A stretch of 64,000 nucleotides of DNA from Streptococcus suis (GTDB lineage Bacteria > Bacillota > Bacilli > Lactobacillales > Streptococcaceae): assembly GCF_016743335.1 (NCBI RefSeq), contig NZ_WCJE01000004.1:29974-93973 (forward strand), given 5' to 3'. Below the pieces are notes generated by a model. The model did no database searches. It worked only from the letters and a program-made list of their open reading frames with translations, and was not told the DNA's origin. This document shows positions 35,394 through 46,291 of this stretch, in pieces. The position numbers were made by a program, and so were the translations under genes. Position 1 is the stretch's first letter. Each line of letters begins with the position of its first letter.

Positions 35394-37242
35394 GCATTAT
35401 GCCATTCATGGGAAAAAATACCGCCGTCAATTGATTAAGTATATTCTTGATCCTAAGAAGACCAGAAATTTATCGCTGATTTCAGATTTTGGGATGAGTA
35501 ATTATCTTGATTTTCCTGACTATATGGAATTGGTAAAGATGTATCAAAATAATTTCCTTTCAAATGACCAACTCTATGATTCACGGTTTGATAGACAAGA
35601 GAAAAAGCAACAGAAAATACATGCTCATCACGTCATTCAGTCTTTTTCACCTGAGGATAAATTGAGTCCAGAGGAAATCAACCGTATCGGTTATGAAACG
35701 ATAAAAGAGTTGACAGGTGGCCAATATAAATTCATTGTAGCCACTCATGTTGATCAGGACCATTGTCATAATCATATTATTATCAACTCAATAAATAGTC
35801 AATCTCAAAAAAAGTTGAAGTGGGACTACGCTTTTGAAAGAAATTTACAAATGATTTCAGATAGAATCTCTAAAGTAGCTGGTGCTAAAATTATTCCACC
35901 TAAACGATATTCTCATAGAGATTATGAGGTCTATCGCCGTTCTAATCACAAATACGAATTGAAGCAGCGATTATTTTTTCTCATGGAACATTCAATTGAC
36001 TTCAATGATTTTATGCAAAAAGCTGAGCAACTAAATGTCAAAATAGATTTCTCAAGGCAACATAGTCGATTTTTCATGACAGATAGGGATATGAAGCAAG
36101 TCATTCGAGGAGATAAGCTGAATAAGAGTGAACCCTATTCAAAAGAATTTTTTCAACATTACTTTTCCAAGAAAAAGATTGAACAGACTTTAGAATTTTT
36201 GTTGCCAAGATCGAAGTCATATGATGATTTAGTTGAGAAAGCTGGGTTACTGGGATTAGAATTGAAGAGCAAAATAAAAACGATAGATTTTGTTCTTTCT
36301 GATGGAAAAAGCTGTATTTCCATTCCAAATAAGTCATTAAGTCAGAAAAATCTTTATGATACTATGTATTTTGAGAGCTACTTCAATGAGCATGATTTGG
36401 TTGAAGTGCTTCATAATAGTGACGTGAAAACGGAATTTGAAATGTTCGAGACACAACAGCATTCAGACATATTGACCGAAGAAGAAATAACCGAAGCTTA
36501 TGAAACGTACAAGACTAAGAGAGATGCCGTGCATGAGTTTGAAGTTGAGATTGCTGAGGAGCAAGTTGAAAAGGTGGTTTCAGATGGGCTTTTCATTAAA
36601 GTTTGGATGGGGATTGGACAAGAAGGACTAATCTTCATTCCAAATCATCAACAAAATATCTTAGAACAAGAAAATAAGAAACAGTATCAGGTGTTTATTC
36701 GAGAAACATCTTCTTATTTCATTTATCATAAAGAGGACTCAGAAAAGAATCGCTTTATGAAAGGAAGAGACTTGATTCGCCAACTGACATATGATAATAG
36801 GTCTCTACCATATAAGAAACGAATAAGTCTGGTCGATCTTCAACAAAAAATTGAAGAAATCAATTTGTTAATGACACTAAACACTCAAAACAAATCATTT
36901 CTTGAATTAAAAGATGAATTGGTTGAGGAAATTGCGCAGCTAGATATTGATTTGACAAATCTACAAGAAAAAACTGCCACCTTAAACAAGATGGCAGAAG
37001 TAGTTGTTAACCTACAAAGTGAGAATCAAGATTCCAAACGATTAGCTAAGTATGAGTGTTCCAAGATGAATTTATCGCAAGATGTAACAATAGAGCAAAT
37101 TGAATCTGAGATTGAAATGATACAGAATCAGTTAGACAATAAAATCGAAGAGTATGTAAGTGCGGTTGGGGAGTTGGAAATGTTCATAAAGAAAATAAAT
37201 AAATATCATTTAAAAAAATATATAAAAATAAAGACTATCTAA
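35380..37242 (+). CDS. ICE relaxase, MOBP type (SAG1250-like)
   Basis: Relaxase of the ICE (620 residues). It nicks oriT and is carried covalently into the recipient. The N-terminal domain has 'KYRRQLIKYILDPKKT' and the metal-binding 'HVDQDHCHNHIIIN' (about 123-136); a long C-terminal region with coiled coil ('SEIEMIQNQLDNKIEEYV') follows. Length and order (accessory gene, mobC, relaxase) match ICESa2603-type elements. In those the integrase follows soon; here 22 kb of sugar genes come first. Confidence 0.85.
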   Translation: MVITKHYAIHGKKYRRQLIKYILDPKKTRNLSLISDFGMSNYLDFPDYMELVKMYQNNFLSNDQLYDSRFDRQEKKQQKIHAHHVIQSFSPEDKLSPEEINRIGYETIKELTGGQYKFIVATHVDQDHCHNHIIINSINSQSQKKLKWDYAFERNLQMISDRISKVAGAKIIPPKRYSHRDYEVYRRSNHKYELKQRLFFLMEHSIDFNDFMQKAEQLNVKIDFSRQHSRFFMTDRDMKQVIRGDKLNKSEPYSKEFFQHYFSKKKIEQTLEFLLPRSKSYDDLVEKAGLLGLELKSKIKTIDFVLSDGKSCISIPNKSLSQKNLYDTMYFESYFNEHDLVEVLHNSDVKTEFEMFETQQHSDILTEEEITEAYETYKTKRDAVHEFEVEIAEEQVEKVVSDGLFIKVWMGIGQEGLIFIPNHQQNILEQENKKQYQVFIRETSSYFIYHKEDSEKNRFMKGRDLIRQLTYDNRSLPYKKRISLVDLQQKIEEINLLMTLNTQNKSFLELKDELVEEIAQLDIDLTNLQEKTATLNKMAEVVVNLQSENQDSKRLAKYECSKMNLSQDVTIEQIESEIEMIQNQLDNKIEEYVSAVGELEMFIKKINKYHLKKYIKIKTI

Positions 37243-37270
37243 TCTTCGTGGTTTAAATTTCGTAAATAAA

Positions 37271-37311
37271 GCTCCCCAAAAATTAGATGTTATGTCTTAC
37301 TTTTGAGGAGC
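37271..37311 (+). terminator. Possible terminator after relaxase
   Basis: GCTCCCCAAAA (37271-37281) pairs with TTTTGAGGAGC (37301-37311), one mismatch, 19-base loop, no clean T-run. A weak terminator, or a boundary structure between ICE and sugar genes. Confidence 0.4.
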
Positions 37312-37363
37312 AATTCAGTTTGGAGTTATTTGAAAAGGCTAACTTAATTTGATAGTTTAGGAA

Positions 37364-37868
37364 TTAATAAAAGGACTTTCTTCTGATAAAGTTTGTGCTA
37401 ATATAAAATTGTTGGTTGTTTGTTACTGGGGTCTTCAATGACCTCCAAAATTTGATTCAAAGCAGTTTGGGCCATGAATTGCTTAGATACATTAATTGTT
37501 GTCAGTTCAGGAGACAGTATACTACTTTCTATAATATTATAAAAACCAATTACGGCAATATCTTCTGGAACTCTAATTGAAAGAGTATTTAATGTTTTGA
37601 TTAAACTAATAGCAATATAATCGTTATCGCAAAAAATGACTTAAAGTTGATTAGGTTTGATAAATTGTTCTCACGTCATAGTTTCATCAATTTCAATTTT
37701 TGTTGGTGAGAATGTAAAAATATTTTCATTACTAATTGATAACTCGTTTTCACCAAGAGATTTGAACAATCCTTTTTTTCGTTTTTCAAAATTATAGATT
37801 CGTGTCTCAGATTGTGCATTGCCAATAGTTGTATTGTCTATTATTTTTAAAACTCTTCTTTGAATTTT
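37364..37868 (-). pseudogene. Decayed LacI/GalR-family regulator
   Basis: Read on the minus strand, the stretch gives a LacI-type effector domain: 'RIYNFEKRKKGLF', 'VIFCDNDYIAISLIKTLN', 'RVPEDIAVIGF', 'SPELTTINVSKQFMAQTAL', 'ILEVIEDPSNKQPT' and an end like 'ISTNFIRRKSF'. It has in-frame stops at 37671-37673 (TGA) and 37641-37643 (TAA) and a frameshift near 37400-37420. The N-terminal DNA-binding part is missing. It probably once repressed the adjacent GH1 operon. Confidence 0.8.
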
Positions 37869-37945
37869 GCTTACAAATTATCCAATTTATCCAGTCAATT
37901 CTCCATTTTCTCCACTTATTTGCGGAACGATTTTTGATAAACTGA

Positions 37946-39454
<1,509 letters not shown>

Positions 39455-39462
39455 GAGGAACT

Positions 39463-41463
39463 ATGAAAGAGTTTAAGAAGATTCTTTTTGGCGGGGACTA
39501 TAACCCAGAACAGTGGCCAGAAGACATCTGGCTGGAAGATATGCGTATTTTTAAGCAGGCTCATATCAATTCAGCGACCATTAATGTTTTTTCCTGGGCC
39601 AATTTGCAACCATCTGAAAATGTCTATGACTTTTCAGTTTTGGACAAAATTGTTGAGATGTTAGTCAAGAATGATTATCAGATTGTTTTGGCGACTTCTA
39701 CAGCTGCTCTGCCAGCATGGCTGAGTCACCGTTATCCAGAGGTCAATCGGACAGACTTTGAAGGCCGACAACACAAATTTGGACACCGTCATAATGCTTG
39801 TCCCAACAGTCCTGTATTCCAAAAATATTCACAGGAATTGGCTGGGAAAATAGCTGAGAGGTATGGGCATCTGGATAATCTAGTTTGCTGGCATATTTCC
39901 AATGAGTACGGCGGTGAATGCTACTGTGATAACTGCGCCAAGGCTTTTCGTGTTTGGCTGAAAAATAGATATGGTAGCATTGAGGCCGTCAATAAAGCCT
40001 GGAACATGCAGTTTTGGAGTCATACTCTCTATGATTGGGAAGAAATTGTCCTCCCCAATGCCCTAGGGGATGCGATTGATTATAATCGGACTGCCTTTGC
40101 AGGTATTTCTATTGATTATCGACGATTTATGTCCGATTCCATTCTTAACAATTTCAAGGCGGAGCGGGATACAATTCGGGTTTACAATCAGGACGTTCCC
40201 GTTACGACTAACTTGATGGGAGCCTATAAACCTCTGGATTATTTCAAGTTTGCAGAAGAGATGGATATTATTTCTTGGGATAATTATCCTAGTTATAATA
40301 CGCCAGTTAGCTATACAGCTATGGTTCATGACTTGATGCGGGGGTTGAAGGCAGGTCAGCCTTTTATGCTCATGGAACAAACGCCCAGTCAACAAAATTG
40401 GCAGCCCTATAACTCTCTGAAAAAACCAGGTCAGATGCGGAATATGAGTTATCAGGCTATAGCGCACGGGGCAGACACTATTCAATTTTTCCAACTTCGT
40501 CGTTCAGTAGGAGGGTGCGAGAAGTTTCACGGTGCTGTTATAGACCATGTAGGTCACGAGCATACTCGAGTTTTTCGCGAAGTGGCTTCATTGGGACAGG
40601 AATTGGAAGTTTTGTCGGATAAAATCCTTGGTGCCAAAACGATAGCCAAAGTCGGTATTCTTTTTGATTGGCCAAATTATTGGGGATTAGAATACACTAG
40701 CGGTCCAACCCAAGATTTGAAATATGTTGAGCAAATTCACCATTACTATAGGGAACTTTTTCGCAGACAAATTGATGTTGACATCGTTGGTTTACATCAA
40801 GATTTTAGTAAGTATGAACTCTTAATCGCACCTTGCCTATATATGGTGACAGAGGAGCAAGTCCGGAAAATTGAAGCCTTTGTGAAGGGAGGAGGGAAAT
40901 TCCTTACCACCATGATGAGCGGTATTGTAGACGAATCTGACAATGTTCATTTGGGTGGTTATCCGGGGCCACTGAAAGATCTGCTAGGAATTTGGGTTGA
41001 AGAATTTGATGCCTTACCTCCTCAGTTTGAGGTTGGAATCCGATTTAAGAATGGGGAAAAATCCAATTCTACACTTCTCTGCGATGTTATACATTTACAA
41101 GGCGCTGAAGCCCTAGCTATCTATGATACAGATGAATTCTATAATAGCTACCCTGTCATAACAAAAAATAAGTTTGGCAATGGTCAGGCCTACTATGTTG
41201 GCAGTTTTCTAAGTGAGGTTGCAATGGCTGTTCTATTCGACAAAATCTTATCTCAAACAAGCATCGCAACTATAGAATTACCTCAAGGCTTGGAATGGAA
41301 GAAACGTGTGAAAGGGAATAAATCCTATCACTTCTTGCTCAATCATACCAATCAGCCTGTCAGATGTCATTTGGATTTAACGGGGTATGATTTGCTCAGT
41401 CAACAAAAGGTTGAACAGAATATTCACTTGGAAGCTTTTGGGGTAATGATTGTGGAGGAATGA
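39463..41463 (+). CDS. GH42 beta-galactosidase
   Basis: Family 42 beta-galactosidase (666 residues) with no signal peptide. 'FGGDYNPEQWPEDIW' is the family N-terminus; the acid/base Glu lies in 'HISNEYGGECYCDNCA' (about 148), with the zinc-site cysteines of many GH42 enzymes; the nucleophile Glu is in 'FMLMEQTPS' (about 306). It would remove terminal galactose from imported oligosaccharides, fitting xyloglucan side chains. It starts 8 bases after the GH1 stop behind AGGAGG. Confidence 0.9.
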   Translation: MKEFKKILFGGDYNPEQWPEDIWLEDMRIFKQAHINSATINVFSWANLQPSENVYDFSVLDKIVEMLVKNDYQIVLATSTAALPAWLSHRYPEVNRTDFEGRQHKFGHRHNACPNSPVFQKYSQELAGKIAERYGHLDNLVCWHISNEYGGECYCDNCAKAFRVWLKNRYGSIEAVNKAWNMQFWSHTLYDWEEIVLPNALGDAIDYNRTAFAGISIDYRRFMSDSILNNFKAERDTIRVYNQDVPVTTNLMGAYKPLDYFKFAEEMDIISWDNYPSYNTPVSYTAMVHDLMRGLKAGQPFMLMEQTPSQQNWQPYNSLKKPGQMRNMSYQAIAHGADTIQFFQLRRSVGGCEKFHGAVIDHVGHEHTRVFREVASLGQELEVLSDKILGAKTIAKVGILFDWPNYWGLEYTSGPTQDLKYVEQIHHYYRELFRRQIDVDIVGLHQDFSKYELLIAPCLYMVTEEQVRKIEAFVKGGGKFLTTMMSGIVDESDNVHLGGYPGPLKDLLGIWVEEFDALPPQFEVGIRFKNGEKSNSTLLCDVIHLQGAEALAIYDTDEFYNSYPVITKNKFGNGQAYYVGSFLSEVAMAVLFDKILSQTSIATIELPQGLEWKKRVKGNKSYHFLLNHTNQPVRCHLDLTGYDLLSQQKVEQNIHLEAFGVMIVEE

Positions 41464-41464
41464 A

Positions 41465-43636
41465 ATGATAAGGTGGATAAAAAGTATCGCAGTTTTATTT
41501 GCAGTTCTAGCTGGACTAGGCCTAACCTCAAAGGTTTCAGCCAGTCAATCTATAGACTACATGGAACAGATGGGTTTTGGTTGGAACCTTGGAAATACCT
41601 TTGATGGATTTGATGTTAACAAGCAGCTCTATGAAGAATCTTGGGGAAATCCAAGGGTAACACGTGATTTGTTACAGCAAATAAAGTTTCAAGGATTTAC
41701 CAGTATTCGTTTACCATTCTCAGTCATTGATCGCCAGGATCAAGTTAATCAGATAAACGAAGAGTTTTTAACACGTTATCAGGCAGTTGTCGATATGGCC
41801 TTGGATGAAGGATTTTATGTTATGATAAACTTACACCATGATTCTTGGCAATGGCTCAAATACTGGGATGGGCAAGAGAATTCTGCTGAATACATTCGCT
41901 ACAAAGAAATTTGGAAACAACTAGCAGATAGGTTCAAGGACTATGATTCCCGTTTGTCTTTTGAGTCTATAAATGAACCGGACTTTGAATCAGGTGACAA
42001 GCATCAGAAATTGCAAGCTGTCAATAAAGCTTTCTATGAGATTGTTCGTCAATCAGGTGGCAATAATACGAGTCGCATGCTCATCTTGCCAACTCTTGTC
42101 ACTAAATCTGAGCAAGCTGAATTAGACGCAACGGCAGCGGAGATTCTTTCTTATCAAGATCCAAATATGATGGCAACCGTTCATTATTACAGCGAATGGG
42201 TCTTTAGTAACAATCTCGGAATTACTGGCTTTGACCAGATAATGTGGGATAGTGTGACGGCACGCTCAAGTGTTGAAGCTCTGTACAACAGATTGGAAGA
42301 AACCTTTTTAGCCAAAGGTATTGGAGTAGTGATAGGTGAATATGGACTTCTGGCTTATGATCGCCAAAGTTATGATGGCAGTTATGCCATCGATTTGGGT
42401 GAGTTGTACAAATATGTTGAGCACATGTCTGATATGGCTAGAGAGACTGGTGTATCGCTCATGCTTTGGGATAATGGCCAACATTTTAACCGCCAACAAT
42501 TTACTTGGAATAACCCATGGCTAGGTGAAATTGTTACCCAGTCTATGACGGATTCTTCTGCATATGGAAAGGGATATTGGAAGTCCTATGTGACGGAAAA
42601 CACAGAAACATTATCAATTCCAATTGAGTGGAATGGAGCGAAGCTAACTGATTTAGAATTTGTTGATATATCCGGCAACAAGACTCAACTAAAAGTGAAT
42701 CAGGATTACCAGATTAGTGAAGAAGGCGTGACCTTGTCTGCTACTTTTGTCAAGCAGTTAACTGTTGGAGAATATAGTAAAAAGGGTCAATTGAACTTTT
42801 ATTTTGATAAGGGGACTTACTGGATTCAGCATCTATCTTATGCCGACAATGCAAGATTGAAAGATTCTAGTGGAACTGTGGGTCAAGCACTGACTATTCC
42901 AGTTGACTTTCAAGGGGAAGATTTCCTTTATGGACAACTGCACGATTTGTCAGGGAATCCTGTATCTACAAATTCATGGTGGCAATATTTGACTTATCTA
43001 GATGAATGGACTCCAGACGCAAATAAGGGTGAGATTTACTTAGCTGAGAAGGTGACCAGTCTATTGACAGATGGACAATATCGTCTGACCTTGGGGACCT
43101 ATCAAGGCACAACATTTACCTATACCTTAACCGTTGATAATGGGGTGATTACTGGCTTAGACCAAGATGAAAGTCAATCAACAGCTTCCAGTACAGATAA
43201 GAGTATCACAATTGAAGAAGATACAAAAACGGAAATAAGTAGTACCGATTCAAGTACAAAAGACACAAAAACCTCATCTGAATCTTCTCCTGGCGGAGAT
43301 AGCAATACTGAATCAAGTACTGCGACTAGTGAATCAATATCAAGTAGTGATGAAACTCCAATTTCGTCAACCACTCAGACGGAAACTTCTTCTAGCAACT
43401 CTGAAAAGATTTCTGGGACAGAAAAAATCAGTTTACCTAGTTTCTCAACTACTGACAATGGTCAAGCTCAACTACAATCTGAGAATCCAAACTCAAGTCA
43501 AGAAAAAAACAAGGCTAAAAAATATGGGAATATCCTACCTTCAACAGGTGAAATGGCAAGTGTTGTTTTGATTGGGTTAGGAGTGTTACTGTTGGTCGGT
43601 ACAATCTTGTTTAATGCTAGAAACAATAACCGTTAG
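41465..43636 (+). CDS. Cell-wall-anchored GH5_4-type endo-glucanase/xyloglucanase
   Basis: Secreted beta-1,4-glucan endohydrolase (723 residues). Signal peptide to about 'VSA-SQ' (27); catalytic domain with 'MGFGWNLGNTFDG', typical of GH5 subfamily 4, acid/base Glu in 'SINEPDF' (about 171) and nucleophile Glu in 'VIGEYGLL' (about 292). Two C-terminal beta domains follow (about 380-465 and 470-570): an X2/Ig-like module and one like CBM46, the layout of bacterial xyloglucan-active GH5_4 enzymes such as BhCel5B. Then a Ser/Thr-rich wall-spanning stretch and LPSTGE, a hydrophobic helix and NARNNNR for sortase. ATG 41465 has GGAGG 6 bases upstream. Cellulose or mixed-linkage glucan remain possible substrates. 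Confidence 0.85.
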   Translation: MIRWIKSIAVLFAVLAGLGLTSKVSASQSIDYMEQMGFGWNLGNTFDGFDVNKQLYEESWGNPRVTRDLLQQIKFQGFTSIRLPFSVIDRQDQVNQINEEFLTRYQAVVDMALDEGFYVMINLHHDSWQWLKYWDGQENSAEYIRYKEIWKQLADRFKDYDSRLSFESINEPDFESGDKHQKLQAVNKAFYEIVRQSGGNNTSRMLILPTLVTKSEQAELDATAAEILSYQDPNMMATVHYYSEWVFSNNLGITGFDQIMWDSVTARSSVEALYNRLEETFLAKGIGVVIGEYGLLAYDRQSYDGSYAIDLGELYKYVEHMSDMARETGVSLMLWDNGQHFNRQQFTWNNPWLGEIVTQSMTDSSAYGKGYWKSYVTENTETLSIPIEWNGAKLTDLEFVDISGNKTQLKVNQDYQISEEGVTLSATFVKQLTVGEYSKKGQLNFYFDKGTYWIQHLSYADNARLKDSSGTVGQALTIPVDFQGEDFLYGQLHDLSGNPVSTNSWWQYLTYLDEWTPDANKGEIYLAEKVTSLLTDGQYRLTLGTYQGTTFTYTLTVDNGVITGLDQDESQSTASSTDKSITIEEDTKTEISSTDSSTKDTKTSSESSPGGDSNTESSTATSESISSSDETPISSTTQTETSSSNSEKISGTEKISLPSFSTTDNGQAQLQSENPNSSQEKNKAKKYGNILPSTGEMASVVLIGLGVLLLVGTILFNARNNNR

Positions 43637-43661
43637 TTTGGAAATAAAAATAAGTCAAAAT

Positions 43662-43707
43662 AAAAGACACAGTATGCTTAATTGAGCAATTGATAACTGT
43701 GTCTTTT
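43662..43707. terminator. Bidirectional terminator between GH5 and kinase genes
   Basis: Perfect 12-bp stem AAAAGACACAGT (43662-43673) with ACTGTGTCTTTT (43696-43707); A- and T-runs on both sides serve the two convergent genes. Confidence 0.85.
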
Positions 43708-43720
43708 TGTCTTTAAATAT

Positions 43721-45505
43721 TTAGTTCTTATTTTCTAGTGGTAGCAATAATTGTATCTTTGTTCCTTGACCGAGTTGGCTATGAATAGTCAATCCGTAGT
43801 CCTCGCCATAGTATTGACAGATGCGATTATGGACGTTTTTTAGTCCGATATGATTGGTGTCTTCTAAATCATTGAGGCTAATGCGATCCTGAATGATTCG
43901 AAGTTGGTCAGGTGATATTCCAATACCGTTATCAGATACTGTAATCACAAGGGTAGAATTCAGTGCTGGCTCAATAGTCAATGTCACATAGCCGTTCTCT
44001 GTGATGCCCTCTAAACCATGTGAAATTGCATTTTCAATCAACGGTTGAATGAGTAGTGGCAGAAGATGAACAGTATTTGTATTTATTGTGGAGTCAACTT
44101 TGCAATGATAATTCACACGTTCGCCAAAACGAAGTTGCTGAATCTGTGTATATACATCAATGGCGTCCAATTCTCTCTGGAGCGTGGTCATGGCACTTCC
44201 TTGGTTGGAAAGGGTATATCTCATGGACTGCGAAAGTAGTTTTGTGGCGTGAGCCACGTCTTTATCCTGATTTTTCAGGGCAGTCATTCGAATGGTCTCA
44301 AGTGTGTTAAAAAGAAAATGTGGGTTGATTTGGCTAGCCAAAATGCTAAAGGCCATTTTTTGTTGCTGGTTAATCAATTCCTGCTCATGCAATTTGGATT
44401 TATAGATTTCTTCCTCAGTTTTCTTCATTCGATTGAGAATCTTGTGGAAATTTAAGGAAATCGTTGAAATCTCATCCTTACCATCAATCTCCTTGAAGTA
44501 CTGATAATCCTCAATTGATGCCCTGTAAACCGCCTCGTGTAATAGCTGAAGGCGATGAGAGAAGAAGCGGATGAAATAAAGAGTTAAAACGATTGCTATT
44601 AGAGAGAAGAGAAGTAAGATAGCACTCCATCGCAGGATATTGTTATTGATAGCTCCTAGTGCTTGGTTATCATAGGCGTAAATTGTGATGGTATCAGTTT
44701 GGTTATTTAGTTTTAGATTGGTAGTAGCTAAAAGACTGTTTTTTCCGTCGTTAGTGGCACGTTTTATCTTTACAGCGGAGGAGGATTCCTCATTTATAAA
44801 CGGAGCTTTTTGCCCCATATCTGAAAACTGATCAGAATAAAACAGATCCCCATGATTGAGAGAGAGCTGGTTGATATAACTTGAGTTATTGATACGGTTA
44901 TTGAGATAATTGTAATCCAACTTCATCTCTAAATAAGCCTTATAAGGAGAAAGTGGAAGTGGAATTTGCTGGTAAAGAGTAAGGACTGACAGAGAATTGT
45001 CCTCATCCTGACTTGTTGTAGTCCAAAACTCAGTCATCTGGGTACTTGCTTGTTCAAGCCATTGTGGTTTATTTTTCTCATCTGCCAGGGATATGATGCC
45101 ACGATAGCTTGGAATGCTTGGATTATCCGTATAGATCTGGATACTGGAGATGGAGGTATCACGACGTCGGAGATCCAAAATCATATTGTGAATGGTCAAA
45201 TGATCTTGAGAATTTTTAAAATCCTGATAATCTTTGGACAGAATAGAGCGAATCATTTCATTACTGGTGATATTATCAGCATACTTTTCAAAACTACTGG
45301 TCGCATCATGCACGATACTTCGAGTGTGTTTGGCATCTGTTTGGAGTAAGTTGTTATAGGACTCTTCAAGTTGTCTGGTTGAATCTAGGACTAGAAGACC
45401 CCCAATCAAAATCGTGGAAAGCAGTATGAGAGGTAAAATAATCAAAAGTAACTGATGCTTGATAGAGTAGTTGTTAAAGGTAAAGCGTTTTTTGAGTTGA
45501 ATCAT
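43721..45505 (-). CDS. YesM-like sensor histidine kinase
   Basis: Membrane sensor kinase (594 residues) of the YesM/LytS-like type that partners AraC-type YesN regulators of sugar genes. N-terminal membrane segment ('LLLIILPLILLSTILIGGLL'), extracellular sensor domain (about 45-275), second membrane segment, HAMP ('ASIEDYQYFKEIDGKDEIS'), the phospho-acceptor in 'SQINPHFLFNTLETIRM' (about 394) and a HATPase domain ending 'GLTIHSQLGQGTKIQLLLP'. It probably senses an extracellular oligosaccharide, possibly with the importer lipoprotein. Transcribed away from the importer operon, after the YesL-like gene. The likely response regulator is at 52344. Confidence 0.85.
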   Translation of the reverse strand: MIQLKKRFTFNNYSIKHQLLLIILPLILLSTILIGGLLVLDSTRQLEESYNNLLQTDAKHTRSIVHDATSSFEKYADNITSNEMIRSILSKDYQDFKNSQDHLTIHNMILDLRRRDTSISSIQIYTDNPSIPSYRGIISLADEKNKPQWLEQASTQMTEFWTTTSQDEDNSLSVLTLYQQIPLPLSPYKAYLEMKLDYNYLNNRINNSSYINQLSLNHGDLFYSDQFSDMGQKAPFINEESSSAVKIKRATNDGKNSLLATTNLKLNNQTDTITIYAYDNQALGAINNNILRWSAILLLFSLIAIVLTLYFIRFFSHRLQLLHEAVYRASIEDYQYFKEIDGKDEISTISLNFHKILNRMKKTEEEIYKSKLHEQELINQQQKMAFSILASQINPHFLFNTLETIRMTALKNQDKDVAHATKLLSQSMRYTLSNQGSAMTTLQRELDAIDVYTQIQQLRFGERVNYHCKVDSTINTNTVHLLPLLIQPLIENAISHGLEGITENGYVTLTIEPALNSTLVITVSDNGIGISPDQLRIIQDRISLNDLEDTNHIGLKNVHNRICQYYGEDYGLTIHSQLGQGTKIQLLLPLENKN

Positions 45506-45510
45506 AAGCG

Positions 45511-46113
45511 TTACTGAAATTTTTTAATGAGCGAGAGGATGCAGTAGGAATTACAATAGGCCACAAAGGACCAGCCAACCACAATAGCAAAGAGTTTAAA
45601 AAAGGTTGAAATGTATACCAGTGCAACCATGGTTAGAGGGATGGCAAGGAGCATACTTGTATGAATAGGGCTGGATAGAACCATAAAAAATGCATTTTTT
45701 ATGGTTTGTCTTGTTGTGTTAACAAAACGTTCCATTAAGCAGCAAGCTAGGATAAAAGTAGCAAAGCATAGCAGTTCCAAAATAAGAAAGACCACGCACA
45801 AGATAAAACCAATCAGTGTGTGAAATTGTAGCCAAAAATTTATCTGGAAGATAAGAAAAATTGTGATAGCTTCGAATACTAGAGAGATGATAATTTTTTT
45901 CTTCCACTCCGAAGTCAGCGCTTTCAAAAAATCTTTTACGATATAGCCTTCTTGATGTTCTACTTGATTTAGTGTTACATGATAGATAGCTGAGACGGCG
46001 TGAGCTACTGTAATTATTGGCATGCAAGCTATTAGAAATAGAAAGTTTAAAAGGATAAATTGAATAACTTCAGTAAAACCCCTAAAGAGGCGACTATTGA
46101 GATCAAAATTCAT
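45511..46113 (-). CDS. YesL-like DUF624 membrane protein
   Basis: A 200-residue protein with about five hydrophobic segments of the DUF624/YesL family, regularly encoded with YesM/YesN and binding-protein importers in Firmicutes. Role unsettled; it may assist the sensor kinase or the importer. Its stop is 5 bases before the kinase start, and the start faces the importer promoter, so the 178-base gap 46114-46291 holds divergent promoters. Confidence 0.8.
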   Translation of the reverse strand: MNFDLNSRLFRGFTEVIQFILLNFLFLIACMPIITVAHAVSAIYHVTLNQVEHQEGYIVKDFLKALTSEWKKKIIISLVFEAITIFLIFQINFWLQFHTLIGFILCVVFLILELLCFATFILACCLMERFVNTTRQTIKNAFFMVLSSPIHTSMLLAIPLTMVALVYISTFFKLFAIVVGWSFVAYCNSYCILSLIKKFQ

Positions 46114-46248
46114 CAGAGAGCCCTCCTTATTTTATCTATTTTCATTATACCAAATGGCACCTAACAAAAACATATCTCTTTGCTGAAATATCTATTTTTT
46201 ACAGTAACAAGTAAATTTTCCTATACTGGCAAAGAGATAAAATCATGA

Positions 46249-46273
46249 TATAGTGTTCTTGTAAACGATTACA
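46249..46273 (+). promoter_or_regulatory. Importer promoter -10 and cre site
   Basis: TATAGT (46249-46254) is a likely -10 box. TGTAAACGATTACA (46260-46273) is a perfect match to TGWAANCGNTNWCA, overlapping the expected transcription start, so CcpA should repress the importer when glucose is present. Confidence 0.8.
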
Positions 46274-46291
46274 AGATAAAGAGGTGATATT

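Noticed and set aside
45719..46027. Second minus-strand ORF inside the YesL-like gene
   Set aside because: Out of frame with the membrane protein, no hydrophobic pattern or ribosome site; a shadow.
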